32,339 bases of DNA from Rhizophagus sp. LPA8_4_AMF. Its lineage: Eukaryota; Glomeromycota; Glomeromycetes; Glomerales; Glomeraceae. The translations under genes were made by a program, and so were the position numbers. The notes below the pieces were generated by a model. That model was not told the DNA's origin and made no database searches. It saw only the letters and a program-made list of their open reading frames with translations. Location of the stretch: NCBI GenBank assembly GCA_021464525.1, contig JADRCO010000500.1:1-32339 (forward strand), read 5' to 3'. This document shows positions 1 to 9,661 of the stretch, piece after piece; the first letter of the stretch is position 1, and every line of letters begins with the position of its first letter.

Positions 1-273
1 TTTTTTTTTTTTTTTTTTTTGACATTCATTAAATTTTTACAATATATAATGGACAATACAATATGTATAAAACCATTCTCCGAATTCCCGAAAGTTAAGT
101 TGTAAAATGATTTTCTGTACAGTCTTGTTTATTTAACTGAAACTCTATTTTGTTTTATAGTTTAAAATATTATTTTTTTTATGTATATTATATTATATAT
201 TATTATATTTCTAATACAATATAATAAAATATTTTTAAAAATAAATTAAAATTGACTTTATTTAGTAAATACT

Positions 274-306
<33 letters not shown>

Positions 307-846
307 TTAAAGTCGTAAAATTTTTGATACAGATTTTCCCTCGATTTTTTTTTTTATTCCGAAACAAGTTAAAAAAAAAATGACACCATGTTTAAATTTT
401 TTGAATAATAGAGGCCAAAGCCGCAGTAAAATTACCATATAATGCATCAATTCACAAATATTCTCTTTTGTACAATAATTTACAACATTCCCTTTTTAAG
501 GAGGTCATACCCCTTCGATGTATGTAAATTGTAAAATGATAACAATAAAAATTATATTATTTTAATTGTCAAGTTTTAAAATGTTCTATTATCTTTTAAA
601 CTACGCATACGCCATACGTCTTGAATCATTTTTTGAAACTTTTTAATCTTATCGAATCATATTCTTATTAAAGAAATAATAACAATAATGTTCAATTTGT
701 TACAAGTTAAATAAATATCTTTTAAATAACAAGAAGCTCGATAATATATTAATACCGCAGGCAAAAAAAAAAATTGTTTATTTAATAAAATATTGTAACA
801 CGAAATATATAACTATCATCCCCTTAAAATTTTTAAAAAAAAATGT
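1..846. other. AT-rich intergenic DNA, no gene seen
   Basis: The window opens with a run of 20 T, which may be a contig edge or a low-complexity tract. The rest is AT-rich with homopolymer A and T runs and an (ATT)n microsatellite at about 279-306. No reading frame of useful length and no recognisable repeat family was seen. Confidence 0.6.
836..843 (-). terminator. Pol III terminator of tRNA-Met
   Basis: An oligo-A run on the plus strand reads as oligo-T on the minus strand and begins about four bases after the tRNA discriminator base, the usual Pol III stop signal. Confidence 0.7.
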
Positions 847-919
847 TGCTCCCTGTGAGGTTCGAACTCACGACCTTCAGATTATGAGACTGACGCGCTG
901 CCTACTGCGCTAAGGAAGC
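847..919 (-). tRNA. tRNA-Met (CAT), elongator type
   Basis: Read on the minus strand, the 73 nt fold into a full cloverleaf: a 7-bp acceptor stem (GCTTCCT with AGGGAGC), a D arm with GCGC/GCGC, an anticodon arm TCAGT-CTCATAA-TCTGA, and a T arm GTGAG-TTCGAAC-CTCAC with discriminator A. The anticodon is CAT. The anticodon arm and acceptor start resemble fungal elongator tRNA-Met; an initiator would show an A1:U72 pair and a different T loop. There is no intron. A run of T follows the 3' end on the minus strand (A run at about 835-843), a good Pol III terminator. The internal B box (AGTTCGAACCT) is intact, so the gene is probably active. Confidence 0.95.
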
Positions 920-2197
920 TAATATCCCTGGAAGGTTTGGAATTAAATCATATAAAAATATATTATTTTGAATCCGATTTCGTTATAGCGCCAACACTAG
1001 TATAAATATATATATAGAATAATACACCTGATTAGTAGCAGGTACTATAACAAGTTAAAAAAAGATAAAAAATTTTCTATTACTATAAAAGGAAATTATA
1101 ATTTAAAAATAATTTTGAAGTTGCGTGATATATGTTACACAAACAAATTCATATATTTGAAAATTCGTGTAATGTTCATCAAAATTTTTTTTTTTTAAAA
1201 AAAAATATTCATCAAATAAATATTTTATTTGGCAGTTTTATATCCATTAACTTGTAAATTTCCTTCTCTACCTCGGGACGAGCAGTAAAAGAAATGAAAG
1301 TAACAAGATATGCATCAGAAGAAACAATTTCCAATAAGGTAACTTTGATGAAGTCACGCCAAAAATTAAGAAAACGATATAAATGTTTCATGACAATAGA
1401 AAATCAGGAAGCTAAGATGTTAACTAAATTATTATAATACAGTTTAAGTATTTAGTATTATTGCATGATGCAGACTAAAAAACGAAACAAAAATTTAGTA
1501 CATGATAGAATCACTGTGAGAACATACCGTGCTTCAAGAAAGTTATATCAGGCACCTAAGCTTGTTAATTTTTATGTCTGGTGAACAACCTTTTCCACTT
1601 GAGTTTTTAGTGAGACGAGTAACTTCTGTTAATGTTTACTAGTTTACTTAACAGTTTGGCGATTTTGGTTACAGTTCAAGAATGAATCTTTTGCAAAAAA
1701 TTTGGTGGTGTATAGATGGCAGAAATGGATGTTGCAATTGATCAGTTACGTGTTGGTCAAAATGATCATAGTTTTTGACCATTTACGGCATTAACACGAT
1801 TGAAAAAAAATAAATAAATCAACTTTACACATGAATACTTTCTGGATCAAGATGAAATTTTGTTCTGTCAAATCTATTTTATGATCGCAAACGCGAATTT
1901 ATTGCTTAAATGGTCACAGTTAAGATAAATATCATAATTTACATTCAAAGGTATGCCAGAATACATATATATTTTTTTTGGTATAAAATTTCTTTCTTAT
2001 GAATTTGCAAAATAAATAAAATAAATCTAAAGATAACGCACATATAAGTAAACACATTCAATTCTGTAATTAAAATAAAAATTATTATGATTATATATTG
2101 AAAAAAAAAACTCTCGGACAAATTGTAATAAATCTTTACTTTTTATTGATTTAATGAAGTGATCGTATAATAACGACGCAGTAACTATCACTATGTA
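920..2197. other. Intergenic DNA, no gene seen
   Basis: AT-rich DNA with no convincing coding frame on either strand. A short hairpin sits at about 1755-1780 (arms GGTCAAAA and TTTTTGACC). The part at 1260-1800 is less AT-rich than its surroundings and may be an old decayed sequence, but I could not match it to any family. Confidence 0.5.
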
Positions 2198-3592
2198 TCA
2201 AGTTCTACCAAATAAAGGTTCAATTCTTGCCACTCCCGGTAACATTAAAGACACGGCAGGATAAATTTCATCAGGTAAATCGCGAAATGCTGTAGGATAT
2301 CTGGTTCCATCAATAGTAAAAGAACACGTTCTTTCCCCCATATCCAAACGCACGGTAATTCGACTTTTTTCACTAAACTTTTGCCCGTACTTGTTTTTGA
2401 AAGGATCCTTATCTTTCTTATGATGACAAATAAATCCATTCGATCCAAGAACCCAACCATATGAATGTTGCCCAAGCCACGAGTTGTTATTAACATTAAA
2501 TCCATTATCTGCACAAATCCCAACCCAAAAAGATTTACACATTTTCTCAACCACGATATCCCACTCAACTAAATCTTGTCCACTAAAAGGAAATTTTGTC
2601 CTAACCCATTCATGTGTATTAGATTGTGAGTCAAAAACAAAGGGATTATCCAATTGTCTATACCTTTTAACCTTCCACTGAAAAGCATTTTTAAGCGTAG
2701 AAAAGTAACTTCCAGCCAATAAAGCTTGCTTCCGATAAACCTCTGTCAATATCTTTGAATCAACTAAATCTCTAATAAGTTCATTTGAAAATACAAGTGG
2801 ATGTATTACTTCTAAATTCACATAATTAAGTAATGTCGATGTCTTTGTTACAATTTCAGACCGATACTTTACATGTAACTCTTCCTTAAAAGGGATATTT
2901 CGATCCCATTTTATGTCGTTTGTATCAAGATTTCTAACAGTTTCAGAAGAAGGTAAATATAATTCATAGAATGTTAAAACCTCTTTTGAAATTTCACTCG
3001 CGGCCCAACATGTAATATAACGAAATAAATCATAACCTGATGATAGGGAGAACATATTTGTTTCTTCCTCTTGATTATATAATAAAATATATTCCAATGC
3101 TTTGGCACTCAAATTATGATAATTGATTGATTTTAGTGAAACCAAATCAATTAAATCACATATACAATTAGCCAACTCCCTACAAGATGATTCTAAAATT
3201 CGGGATAAAATTTTTGCCAAAATATTCATCTTATCTTCCATATTATTTTTAACGAATCTGATAATGTGAAGCATGAGCACTCCAAGTAAGAAATAATCAG
3301 CACAACATAAAGCTTCAAACACTATTTCAGGTTTTAGAGTTTTTTTTGACACTTTTCCGGTGTATAAATATTCAATAATAACTTGCAAAGCTTTCGAAGA
3401 AAACTCTTGAAATTCTATTACATCTTGAGTAGCTTCTTTCATTTCACTTGATAACATACGTTTAAATACTTCTGAACGTGCCAATAATATCAAACGATGA
3501 GCGTTTATTTCTTCTCCATCATTTCCTTTTATTTTGATATCACTAAGTGTAGGATCGTGTAATATAGACATTAAATCGCTTGATAGAGACAT
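2198..3592 (-). CDS. BTB-BACK-SPRY protein, copy 1 (464 aa)
   Basis: This is an intronless gene for a probable substrate adaptor of Cullin-3 ubiquitin ligases. Residues about 11-117 are a BTB/POZ domain, with the family signature SDIKIKGNDG at 17-26, AHR at 31-33 and EYLYTG at 74-79. A BACK-like helical linker follows (about 118-215). A SPRY domain occupies about 325-460, with W329, FWVGIC at 355-360, WLG at 372-374, LDMGERTCSF at 416-425 and IYPAVSL at 443-449. The start chosen is the first ATG, and its N-terminus aligns with the paralogues downstream. It is transcribed away from copy 2, with a 1.2-kb divergent intergenic region between them. It is the most diverged of the open copies. The domain calls are firm. 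The Cul3 role is inferred from the BTB-BACK fold; SPRY would bind the target. Confidence 0.9.
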   Translation of the reverse strand: MSLSSDLMSILHDPTLSDIKIKGNDGEEINAHRLILLARSEVFKRMLSSEMKEATQDVIEFQEFSSKALQVIIEYLYTGKVSKKTLKPEIVFEALCCADYFLLGVLMLHIIRFVKNNMEDKMNILAKILSRILESSCRELANCICDLIDLVSLKSINYHNLSAKALEYILLYNQEEETNMFSLSSGYDLFRYITCWAASEISKEVLTFYELYLPSSETVRNLDTNDIKWDRNIPFKEELHVKYRSEIVTKTSTLLNYVNLEVIHPLVFSNELIRDLVDSKILTEVYRKQALLAGSYFSTLKNAFQWKVKRYRQLDNPFVFDSQSNTHEWVRTKFPFSGQDLVEWDIVVEKMCKSFWVGICADNGFNVNNNSWLGQHSYGWVLGSNGFICHHKKDKDPFKNKYGQKFSEKSRITVRLDMGERTCSFTIDGTRYPTAFRDLPDEIYPAVSLMLPGVARIEPLFGRT

Positions 3593-4820
3593 TTTCCGAT
3601 AATTTTAATTATAATATTTATTACGTTTAGGAAAGAGAGAGGAAAGAGAGAGGAGAAAAGATTTTACGAGTGATTTATATAATGATTTATATAAACTGCG
3701 CCTGATTTGCACGCTGATGCATAACTAATTTTACTTTCGCACGCATTCCATTTTTCCATATTAAAAATTTCTTTATTCTAAAGACAACATATGACCTGAT
3801 CATTTGATCATTCAAAAAAATTTATAACCATGTTTCTTTAATTTAGTATTCGTTTATATAAAAATATATTATATTTACGGATTTAAAACGCGAATAAATT
3901 GTTCGTGTGACAGATTCGCGAGATTGGTATTCATAATTCACGTGACTTAATATTTTTATAACGTCAATTACTGTAGGTTTAGGGAAAATGTCTCTAGTAA
4001 GGAACGTTCTAATCTCTTCAGAATGAGATGTTTTAACTTATTTAATATTTTTAATGTACTAAATAATAAATAATTGTCAATTTTTTAATCATCAATTAAA
4101 TGTCTGTAAATACTAAAAAAAAGTACTATCGCCGTTTTCATTACGCGAAAAATGTACCGAATTGTAATTAAGGATTGCATTATATTTTAACAAATTTACA
4201 ATTACATTATAAATGTAGATAAAGTACACGACTAATTGTATTATTTAGATACGGTCTCCCGTGAAAAGTTAGAGTCAATTTAAAATAATTCAAAAGAACC
4301 GTAACGCAAAAATATTGTTATCAGGAAAAAAGTTTTTCTGCGCGTAATATTTGTTATACTTTATTATACTTTTGCGAATATTTAATAATCTTACAGAAAT
4401 TCATAGTGTAAGTATAAAAATTTTGATAAATTTTATTCATTTATTTTTCTTAATCCTTTTTTAATATATTGAAATTCTTAATAATATTTCTTGTTTAAAA
4501 ATTTAAAATTTAACCAACAATTAATTATGTTTCTTTTATTCTTATGCTACGTCATTATTTCTTATACCTTAAAGCTCAATTTTTGTCTTCTAGTTAATTG
4601 CGCGCCTCTACATAAAAATGAGCTTTAATGACTAATTCAACAAAATAAAAGGCTGGTATTACAACGAATTCTTTATCCCCAAAAAAAATTTAAAAAGGGA
4701 TACCTTTACCTAAAGAAGAAAAGATTTATTAGATAATCGGATGATTCATGTAACTTTGTGAAACCTGATATAAAATGAATTTTCAATTGCAGCAAAATTT
4801 TTCCACTCATCAACTCAATA
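3593..4820. promoter_or_regulatory. Divergent intergenic region between BTB copies 1 and 2
   Basis: This 1.2-kb region separates two head-to-head BTB genes and must hold both promoters. It is AT-rich, with a purine-rich stretch of GGAAAGAGAGA type at about 3632-3660 next to the start of copy 1. I see no clear TATA box, shared motif or coding frame. Confidence 0.4.
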
Positions 4821-6314
4821 ATGCAACCAAATTCGACGGAAGCATTTCTATTAAATGATTTAAGAACTCTATTGAATAATACTTTATTTAGTGATATCAG
4901 AATAAAAGGAAATGACGGAAAAGAAATAAGTGCTCATCGAGTGATATTAGCGGTGCGTTCAGAAGTATTCAAACGTATGTTATTAAACGGAATGAAAGAA
5001 TCCACACAAGAAGTGATTGAATTTCCGGTGTTTTCTTCAGATGCCTTACATGTCATTATTGAATATCTATATACTGGAAGAGTGACAGAATACACTTTAA
5101 CAATTGAAATAGTTGCTGAAGCTTTTCATATCGCCGATTATTTTTTACTCGGACAATTAAAACTTCAAATTATTGAATTTTTTAAAAATCATCTAAGAAA
5201 TAATGCTGAAAACGAGTTGAATATTTCTGCCAAAGTTTTATCCCGACTTTTGGAGTGTATGGAATCATCTGATAATGAATTTATTGATCTACTATGCGAT
5301 TCAATTAACTCAGTTTCATTAAAGTCGATCGAATATTGTAATTTAAATGTCAAGGCATTGGAATATTTTTTATTAAGGGTCAAAAGAAAAGAAATCATGA
5401 TGTTTGCCTTATCAGAATATGAGTTATTTCATTATATAATATTATGGGCTGCAAGCGGAATCTCAGAAGAGGCTTTATCATTTTATAAGTCATATCTACC
5501 TTCTTCAAAAACCGTTAAAAGTCTTGATATGAATAGCAACCCTCTTATTTATATACATAATATACAAGGTCATGCAAAGTATCAATCAACGATGATAACA
5601 AAAACATCCCCTTTACTTAATCTTGTGAAATTAGAACGAATTCATCCATTTATAATTTCAAATATCATTGAACCTCTTGATGGTTTGATTGACTCAAAGA
5701 TTTTAATAGATGTATATCGGAAGCAGGCATTATTTGCTGGAAAAAGCACTTACTTTGATTGTATCTCATTTCAGTGGGATGATCAAGCTCATGGTAGTAA
5801 TATATATCTCAATAATACGTCTCTTATTACATCCAATTCTTCGTCACATGAATGGATTAGGACGACAATTCCTATAAGCAGACAAAGTAATATATTTGAG
5901 TGGAATATCATAGTTGAGAAAATGTGTGGTTGTTTTTGGGTTGGAATTTGCACAGAAAAAGGATTTAATGTTGAATACAATTCATGGCTTGGGAAACAAG
6001 CATATGGCTGGGTTTTTGGTTCTAATGGAGTTATTTGTCATAATACACAAAAAGAAAATGGACCTTATACAAATAAATACGGAAAAGAGTTTAAAGAAAA
6101 TGATAGAATAACTGTACATTTGGATATGGGAGAAAGAACTTGTTCATTTTCCATCAACGGAAATAGATATCCTATCGCATTTCGTGATTTACCTGATGAA
6201 ATTTATCCTGCCGTATCATTAAGAGCACCAGGAAGGGCGAGAATTGAACTCATCAATAAAATGAAAAATGTAAGGTTAGTATTATTTTTCCTGTTCTTAA
6301 ATCTACAATTATAA
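4821..6314 (+). CDS. BTB-BACK-SPRY protein, copy 2 (497 aa)
   Basis: An intronless gene of the same family as copy 1, with BTB at about 14-120 (FSDIRIKGNDG, AHR, EYLYTG), a BACK-like linker to about 240 and SPRY at about 341-475. It is a tandem sister of copy 3, in the same direction 319 bp upstream. Large parts of the middle and of the SPRY domain are nearly identical to copy 3 at DNA level, while other parts are well diverged. The C-terminus is odd. A one-base difference near 6250 relative to copy 3 moves the frame past the ancestral stop, giving a 21-residue hydrophobic tail (about 477-497, VLFFLFLNLQL at the end). A GTAAG within the tail might also act as a splice donor. Everything through the SPRY domain is intact, so the protein is probably functional. 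Confidence 0.88.
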   Translation: MQPNSTEAFLLNDLRTLLNNTLFSDIRIKGNDGKEISAHRVILAVRSEVFKRMLLNGMKESTQEVIEFPVFSSDALHVIIEYLYTGRVTEYTLTIEIVAEAFHIADYFLLGQLKLQIIEFFKNHLRNNAENELNISAKVLSRLLECMESSDNEFIDLLCDSINSVSLKSIEYCNLNVKALEYFLLRVKRKEIMMFALSEYELFHYIILWAASGISEEALSFYKSYLPSSKTVKSLDMNSNPLIYIHNIQGHAKYQSTMITKTSPLLNLVKLERIHPFIISNIIEPLDGLIDSKILIDVYRKQALFAGKSTYFDCISFQWDDQAHGSNIYLNNTSLITSNSSSHEWIRTTIPISRQSNIFEWNIIVEKMCGCFWVGICTEKGFNVEYNSWLGKQAYGWVFGSNGVICHNTQKENGPYTNKYGKEFKENDRITVHLDMGERTCSFSINGNRYPIAFRDLPDEIYPAVSLRAPGRARIELINKMKNVRLVLFFLFLNLQL

Positions 6315-6633
6315 TTTTCATGTTTAGATTTTTTGATTATATTTATATATTTATAATTCATATAAAAAAATAGAAAATTACAAAACAAAATAAGAGACAT
6401 CTTAGATATATGTAAAATTAACAAATAATATTGTACGATGAAATTATACTAAAATAAAATATTCTCTTAAAATTAAAAATTTTGTTGTCCAACACACGTT
6501 ATTAATCTTTATCTAATATGATGATCATTTTTTTCTTTCACATGATTTACCTTTTTAAGTTAAATTACTAATATTCAGCCTAATATAAATTCGTTAAAGT
6601 TTCTTAAATTTCTAACTTTTTTTTTCCTCAATA
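6315..6633. other. Spacer between tandem BTB copies 2 and 3
   Basis: A 319-bp AT-rich spacer that must contain the 3' end of copy 2 and the promoter of copy 3. Just before the copy 3 start is a pyrimidine run followed by CTCAATA-ATG; the copy 2 start has the same CTCAATA-ATG context. Nothing else was recognised. Confidence 0.5.
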
Positions 6634-8064
6634 ATGTATGCGGAAACACTATCAAATGATTTAAAATTTTTATTAAATAATACTTTACTTAGTGATATCA
6701 AAATAAAAGGAAATGATGGAGTAGAAATAAACGCTCATCGAGTGATATTGGCGGTGCGTTCAGAAGTATTTAAACGTATGTTATTAAACGGAATGAAAGA
6801 GTCTGTACAAGAAGTGATTGAATTTCCAGAAGTTTCTTCAGATGCTTTACATGCCATTCTTGAATATCTATATACTGGAAGAGTGACAGAACAAACTTTG
6901 ACAATTGAAATAGTTGCTGAAGCTTTTCATGCCGCTGATTATTTTTTACTCGATCAATTGAAATTTCAAATAATTGAATTTTTCAAAAATCACCTAAGAA
7001 ATAATAATGTAAATAAGATAGATTTATCTGCTAAAGTTTTATCCCGACTTTTGGAAATTATGGAATCAACTAATAACGAATTTGTTGATTTATTATGCGA
7101 TTCAATTAATTCAATGTCATTAAAGTCAATAGAGTATTTTAATTTAAATTTTAAAGCATTAGAATATATTTTATCAAATGTCAAAAGAGAGGAAGAAACC
7201 AAGACATTCTTTATATCGGAATATGATTTATTTCATTATGTTATATTATGGGCCGCTAATGAAATTTCAGAAGAGGCTTTATCATTTTATGAGTCATGTT
7301 TGCCTACCTCAAAAACTCTTAAAAATTTCAATAGAAATAGCAACGGCTCTCTTGATATACATAATATACAAGGTCATGCAAAGTATCATTCAACGATGAT
7401 AACAAAAACATCCCCTTTACTTAATCTTGTGAAATTAGAACGAATTCATCCATTTATAATTTCAAATATCATTGAACCTCTTGATGGTTTGATTGACTCA
7501 AAAACCTTAATAGATGTATATCGGAAGCAGGCTTTATTGGCCGGAAAGCACATTTGCTTAAATGATATCTTACTTCAATGGGATGACAATGCTCGTGGTA
7601 GTAATATGTACTTAAAAAATAGTACGTCTGTTGTCGTTTCAAATTCTCTTTCACATGAATGGATTAGAACAGCAGTTCCAATTAGCGGGCAAGATTTATT
7701 TGAATGGGATATAGTGGTTGGGGAAATATGTGATTGTTTTTGGGTTGGAATTTGTACTGTAGAAGGATTTGATGTTGATTACAATTCATGGCTTGGGAAA
7801 CAAGCATATGGCTGGGTTTTTGGTTCTCATGGAGTTATTTGTCATAATACACAAAAAGAAAATGGACCCTATACAAATAAATACGGAATAGAGTTTAAAG
7901 AAAATGATAGAATAACTGTACATTTGGATATGGGAGAAAGAGCTTGTTCATTTTCTATCAATGGAGAAAGATATTCTGTTGCATTTCGTAATTTACCTAA
8001 TGAAATTTATCCTGCCGTATCATTAAGAGCACCAGGAAGGGCGAGGATTGAACCTCGTCAATAA
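6634..8064 (+). CDS. BTB-BACK-SPRY protein, copy 3 (476 aa)
   Basis: An intronless BTB (about 11-117), BACK-like linker and SPRY (about 340-472) protein, closest to copy 2. It keeps what looks like the ancestral ending, RARIEPRQ followed by TAA. The stop codon lies inside an AATAAA hexamer (CAATAAAAT), so a polyadenylation signal may overlap the end of the coding region. Stretches 7355-7502 and 7780-7954 are almost the same as 5551-5698 and 5976-6150 in copy 2, against a diverged background. The start is set by alignment of its SNDLKFLLNNTLLSDIKIKG segment with copies 2 and 5. It is a probable Cul3 adaptor by domain content, with unknown target. Confidence 0.9.
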   Translation: MYAETLSNDLKFLLNNTLLSDIKIKGNDGVEINAHRVILAVRSEVFKRMLLNGMKESVQEVIEFPEVSSDALHAILEYLYTGRVTEQTLTIEIVAEAFHAADYFLLDQLKFQIIEFFKNHLRNNNVNKIDLSAKVLSRLLEIMESTNNEFVDLLCDSINSMSLKSIEYFNLNFKALEYILSNVKREEETKTFFISEYDLFHYVILWAANEISEEALSFYESCLPTSKTLKNFNRNSNGSLDIHNIQGHAKYHSTMITKTSPLLNLVKLERIHPFIISNIIEPLDGLIDSKTLIDVYRKQALLAGKHICLNDILLQWDDNARGSNMYLKNSTSVVVSNSLSHEWIRTAVPISGQDLFEWDIVVGEICDCFWVGICTVEGFDVDYNSWLGKQAYGWVFGSHGVICHNTQKENGPYTNKYGIEFKENDRITVHLDMGERACSFSINGERYSVAFRNLPNEIYPAVSLRAPGRARIEPRQ

Positions 8065-8446
8065 AATATTGTTCGATATATCAATATTAGTCAATTTTTT
8101 TAGTTCTGAAGAACTTTTTTTACTTGTTCTTAAATAAATCTAAAACTATAATTATCGTTTATTGATTTAGATTTTTGATTATTGTTTTGATTCTAACCGA
8201 AGGTTTACATGGTAAATTTATTCTAAAGTAATATTTTCTACTGTGTACATGTACACGTTTAATACGTTATCTTAAAATTTTATAATCTGACGATGTTCTT
8301 ATCGCAATAATTTGATTGTTTTTTATTTCTAGTTGGTCATTAATACTCATTATAAAAGAATATTTCTCAACCACAATCATTTACTAAAAATAATGTAATT
8401 ATTACTCTTTTTTTTGTGAATCCCCGATCACAACAGATTTTCAATT
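8065..8446. other. Spacer between BTB copy 3 and the decayed copy
   Basis: AT-rich spacer of 382 bp with no coding frame and no recognised repeat. It corresponds by position to the promoter region of the decayed copy that follows. Confidence 0.5.
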
Positions 8447-9410
8447 ATGCAAGCGGAAATAATCCTATCAAATGATTTAAAATTTCTTTTTAAGAATGTT
8501 TTATTTAGTGATATCAAATAAAAGGAGAAGAAATAAATGCTCATTAAGTAATATTAGCGGTGCGTTCAAAAGTATTTAAAGTATGTTATTTTATGGAATG
8601 AAAGAATTTACTCGACGTAATTGAATTTCCAGAGTTTTTCTTCAGATATCTTACATGTCATTCTTATTGGAAGAGTGACAGAACAACTTGACAATTGAAA
8701 TAATTGCTGAAGCTTTTCATGGCGCTGATTATTTTCTACTCGAACAACTTAAACTTCAAATTATTGAGATTTTGAAAATTAATACTGAAAACGAGTGGAA
8801 TCTTTCCGCTAAAGTTTTATCCCAACTTTTGGAATGTATGGAACTAGCTGCTTTATTTTGCAATTCGATTAATTCAGTTTTATTAAAGTCAGTCGAATAT
8901 TGTAATTTAAATGTTAAATCATTGGAATATTATTTATTAAAAATTAAAAGAGAAGAAACCATTATGTTTGTCTTGTCAGAATATAATTTATTACACTATA
9001 TAATATTATGAGCTGTAAGCAGCATCTCGGAAGATGCTTTATCATTTTATAAATCATGCTTGCCTTCTTCAGAAACTGTTAAAAGTCTCAATAGGATTAA
9101 CGACTCTCTTATTTATATACATAATACACAGTTCAAGAATCCATGCAAAATATCAATTACTCCTTTACTTAATCATGTGAAGTTAGTACGAATTCATTCA
9201 TTTATAATTTCAAATATCTTGAACCCTTAATGGTTTGTTTAACTCAAAGGCCTTAATAAATATATAGGAGCGTTTACTTGGATTGTGTATTTGAATAATA
9301 CATCTGTTCATTCTGCTGTTTATATGTCAAAATGCACAAGAAAATCTTATCCGAATGAATACGGAAAATTGTTTAGAAAGTAATGGAATAACAGTTACTT
9401 TAATGTAATT
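8447..9410 (+). pseudogene. Decayed BTB-BACK-SPRY copy
   Basis: A host-gene pseudogene of the same family and direction as copies 2 and 3. It starts with ATG and a recognisable N-terminus (LSNDLKFLFKNVLFSDIK), then meets a stop inside the BTB domain because bases of the IKGNDG segment are lost. Further small deletions follow in the BTB region. The BACK part is still open at 8688-9011 (AEAFHGADYFLLEQLKLQI and onward) and ends in a stop where the paralogues have Trp (ILWAA). Beyond this, pieces matching LNHVKL, RIHSFIISN and NEYGKLF can be followed to about 9410, but most of the SPRY domain is deleted. Many independent breaks mean it is old and not a sequencing slip. Confidence 0.88.
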
Positions 9411-9474
9411 TAACAAAAATAAGGAAGTTTGAAACTTCCAGTTTTTTAATAAAAAAGAACTATTACCGTACCGC

Positions 9475-9661
9475 TAGGGATGGAAAAAGTTCGGGTTTGA
9501 GCGATTCGCTCCATTCGGTTTAGTACATCGGTTCCAGATCAAAATTTTGATATATACTGACTATCTGGACCGAAATGACAAAAACCGATCATGGAACCGA
9601 ACCGGTTTTTTGTTTGACCCTGTTCAACTCAACAGTATCAGCGCGAGTCTTCCCATCCCTA
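9475..9661. mobile_element. Small TIR element (MITE), hAT-like ends
   Basis: The ends are inverted repeats: TAGGGATGG at the left and CCATCCCTA at the right, 187 bp apart. The interior also folds on itself (TCGGTTCCAGAT at about 9528-9540 against ATCTGGACCGAA at about 9562-9574). The TAGGGATGG type of terminus resembles hAT elements. The flanks CGTACCGC and CGTAATGA agree at five of eight positions, so an 8-bp target duplication is possible but eroded. No transposase is present. It lies just downstream of the decayed BTB copy. Confidence 0.6.

Noticed and set aside
2245-2681. Open frames overlapping BTB copy 1 in other frames (2245-2568 minus, 2484-2681 plus)
   Set aside because: They lie inside a well-supported BTB-BACK-SPRY gene, and similar shadow frames recur at the same place in the paralogues.
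5189-7654. Antisense and out-of-frame open frames within BTB copies 2 and 3
   Set aside because: They follow from the AT-rich codon pattern of the true genes; no domain or independent start context.
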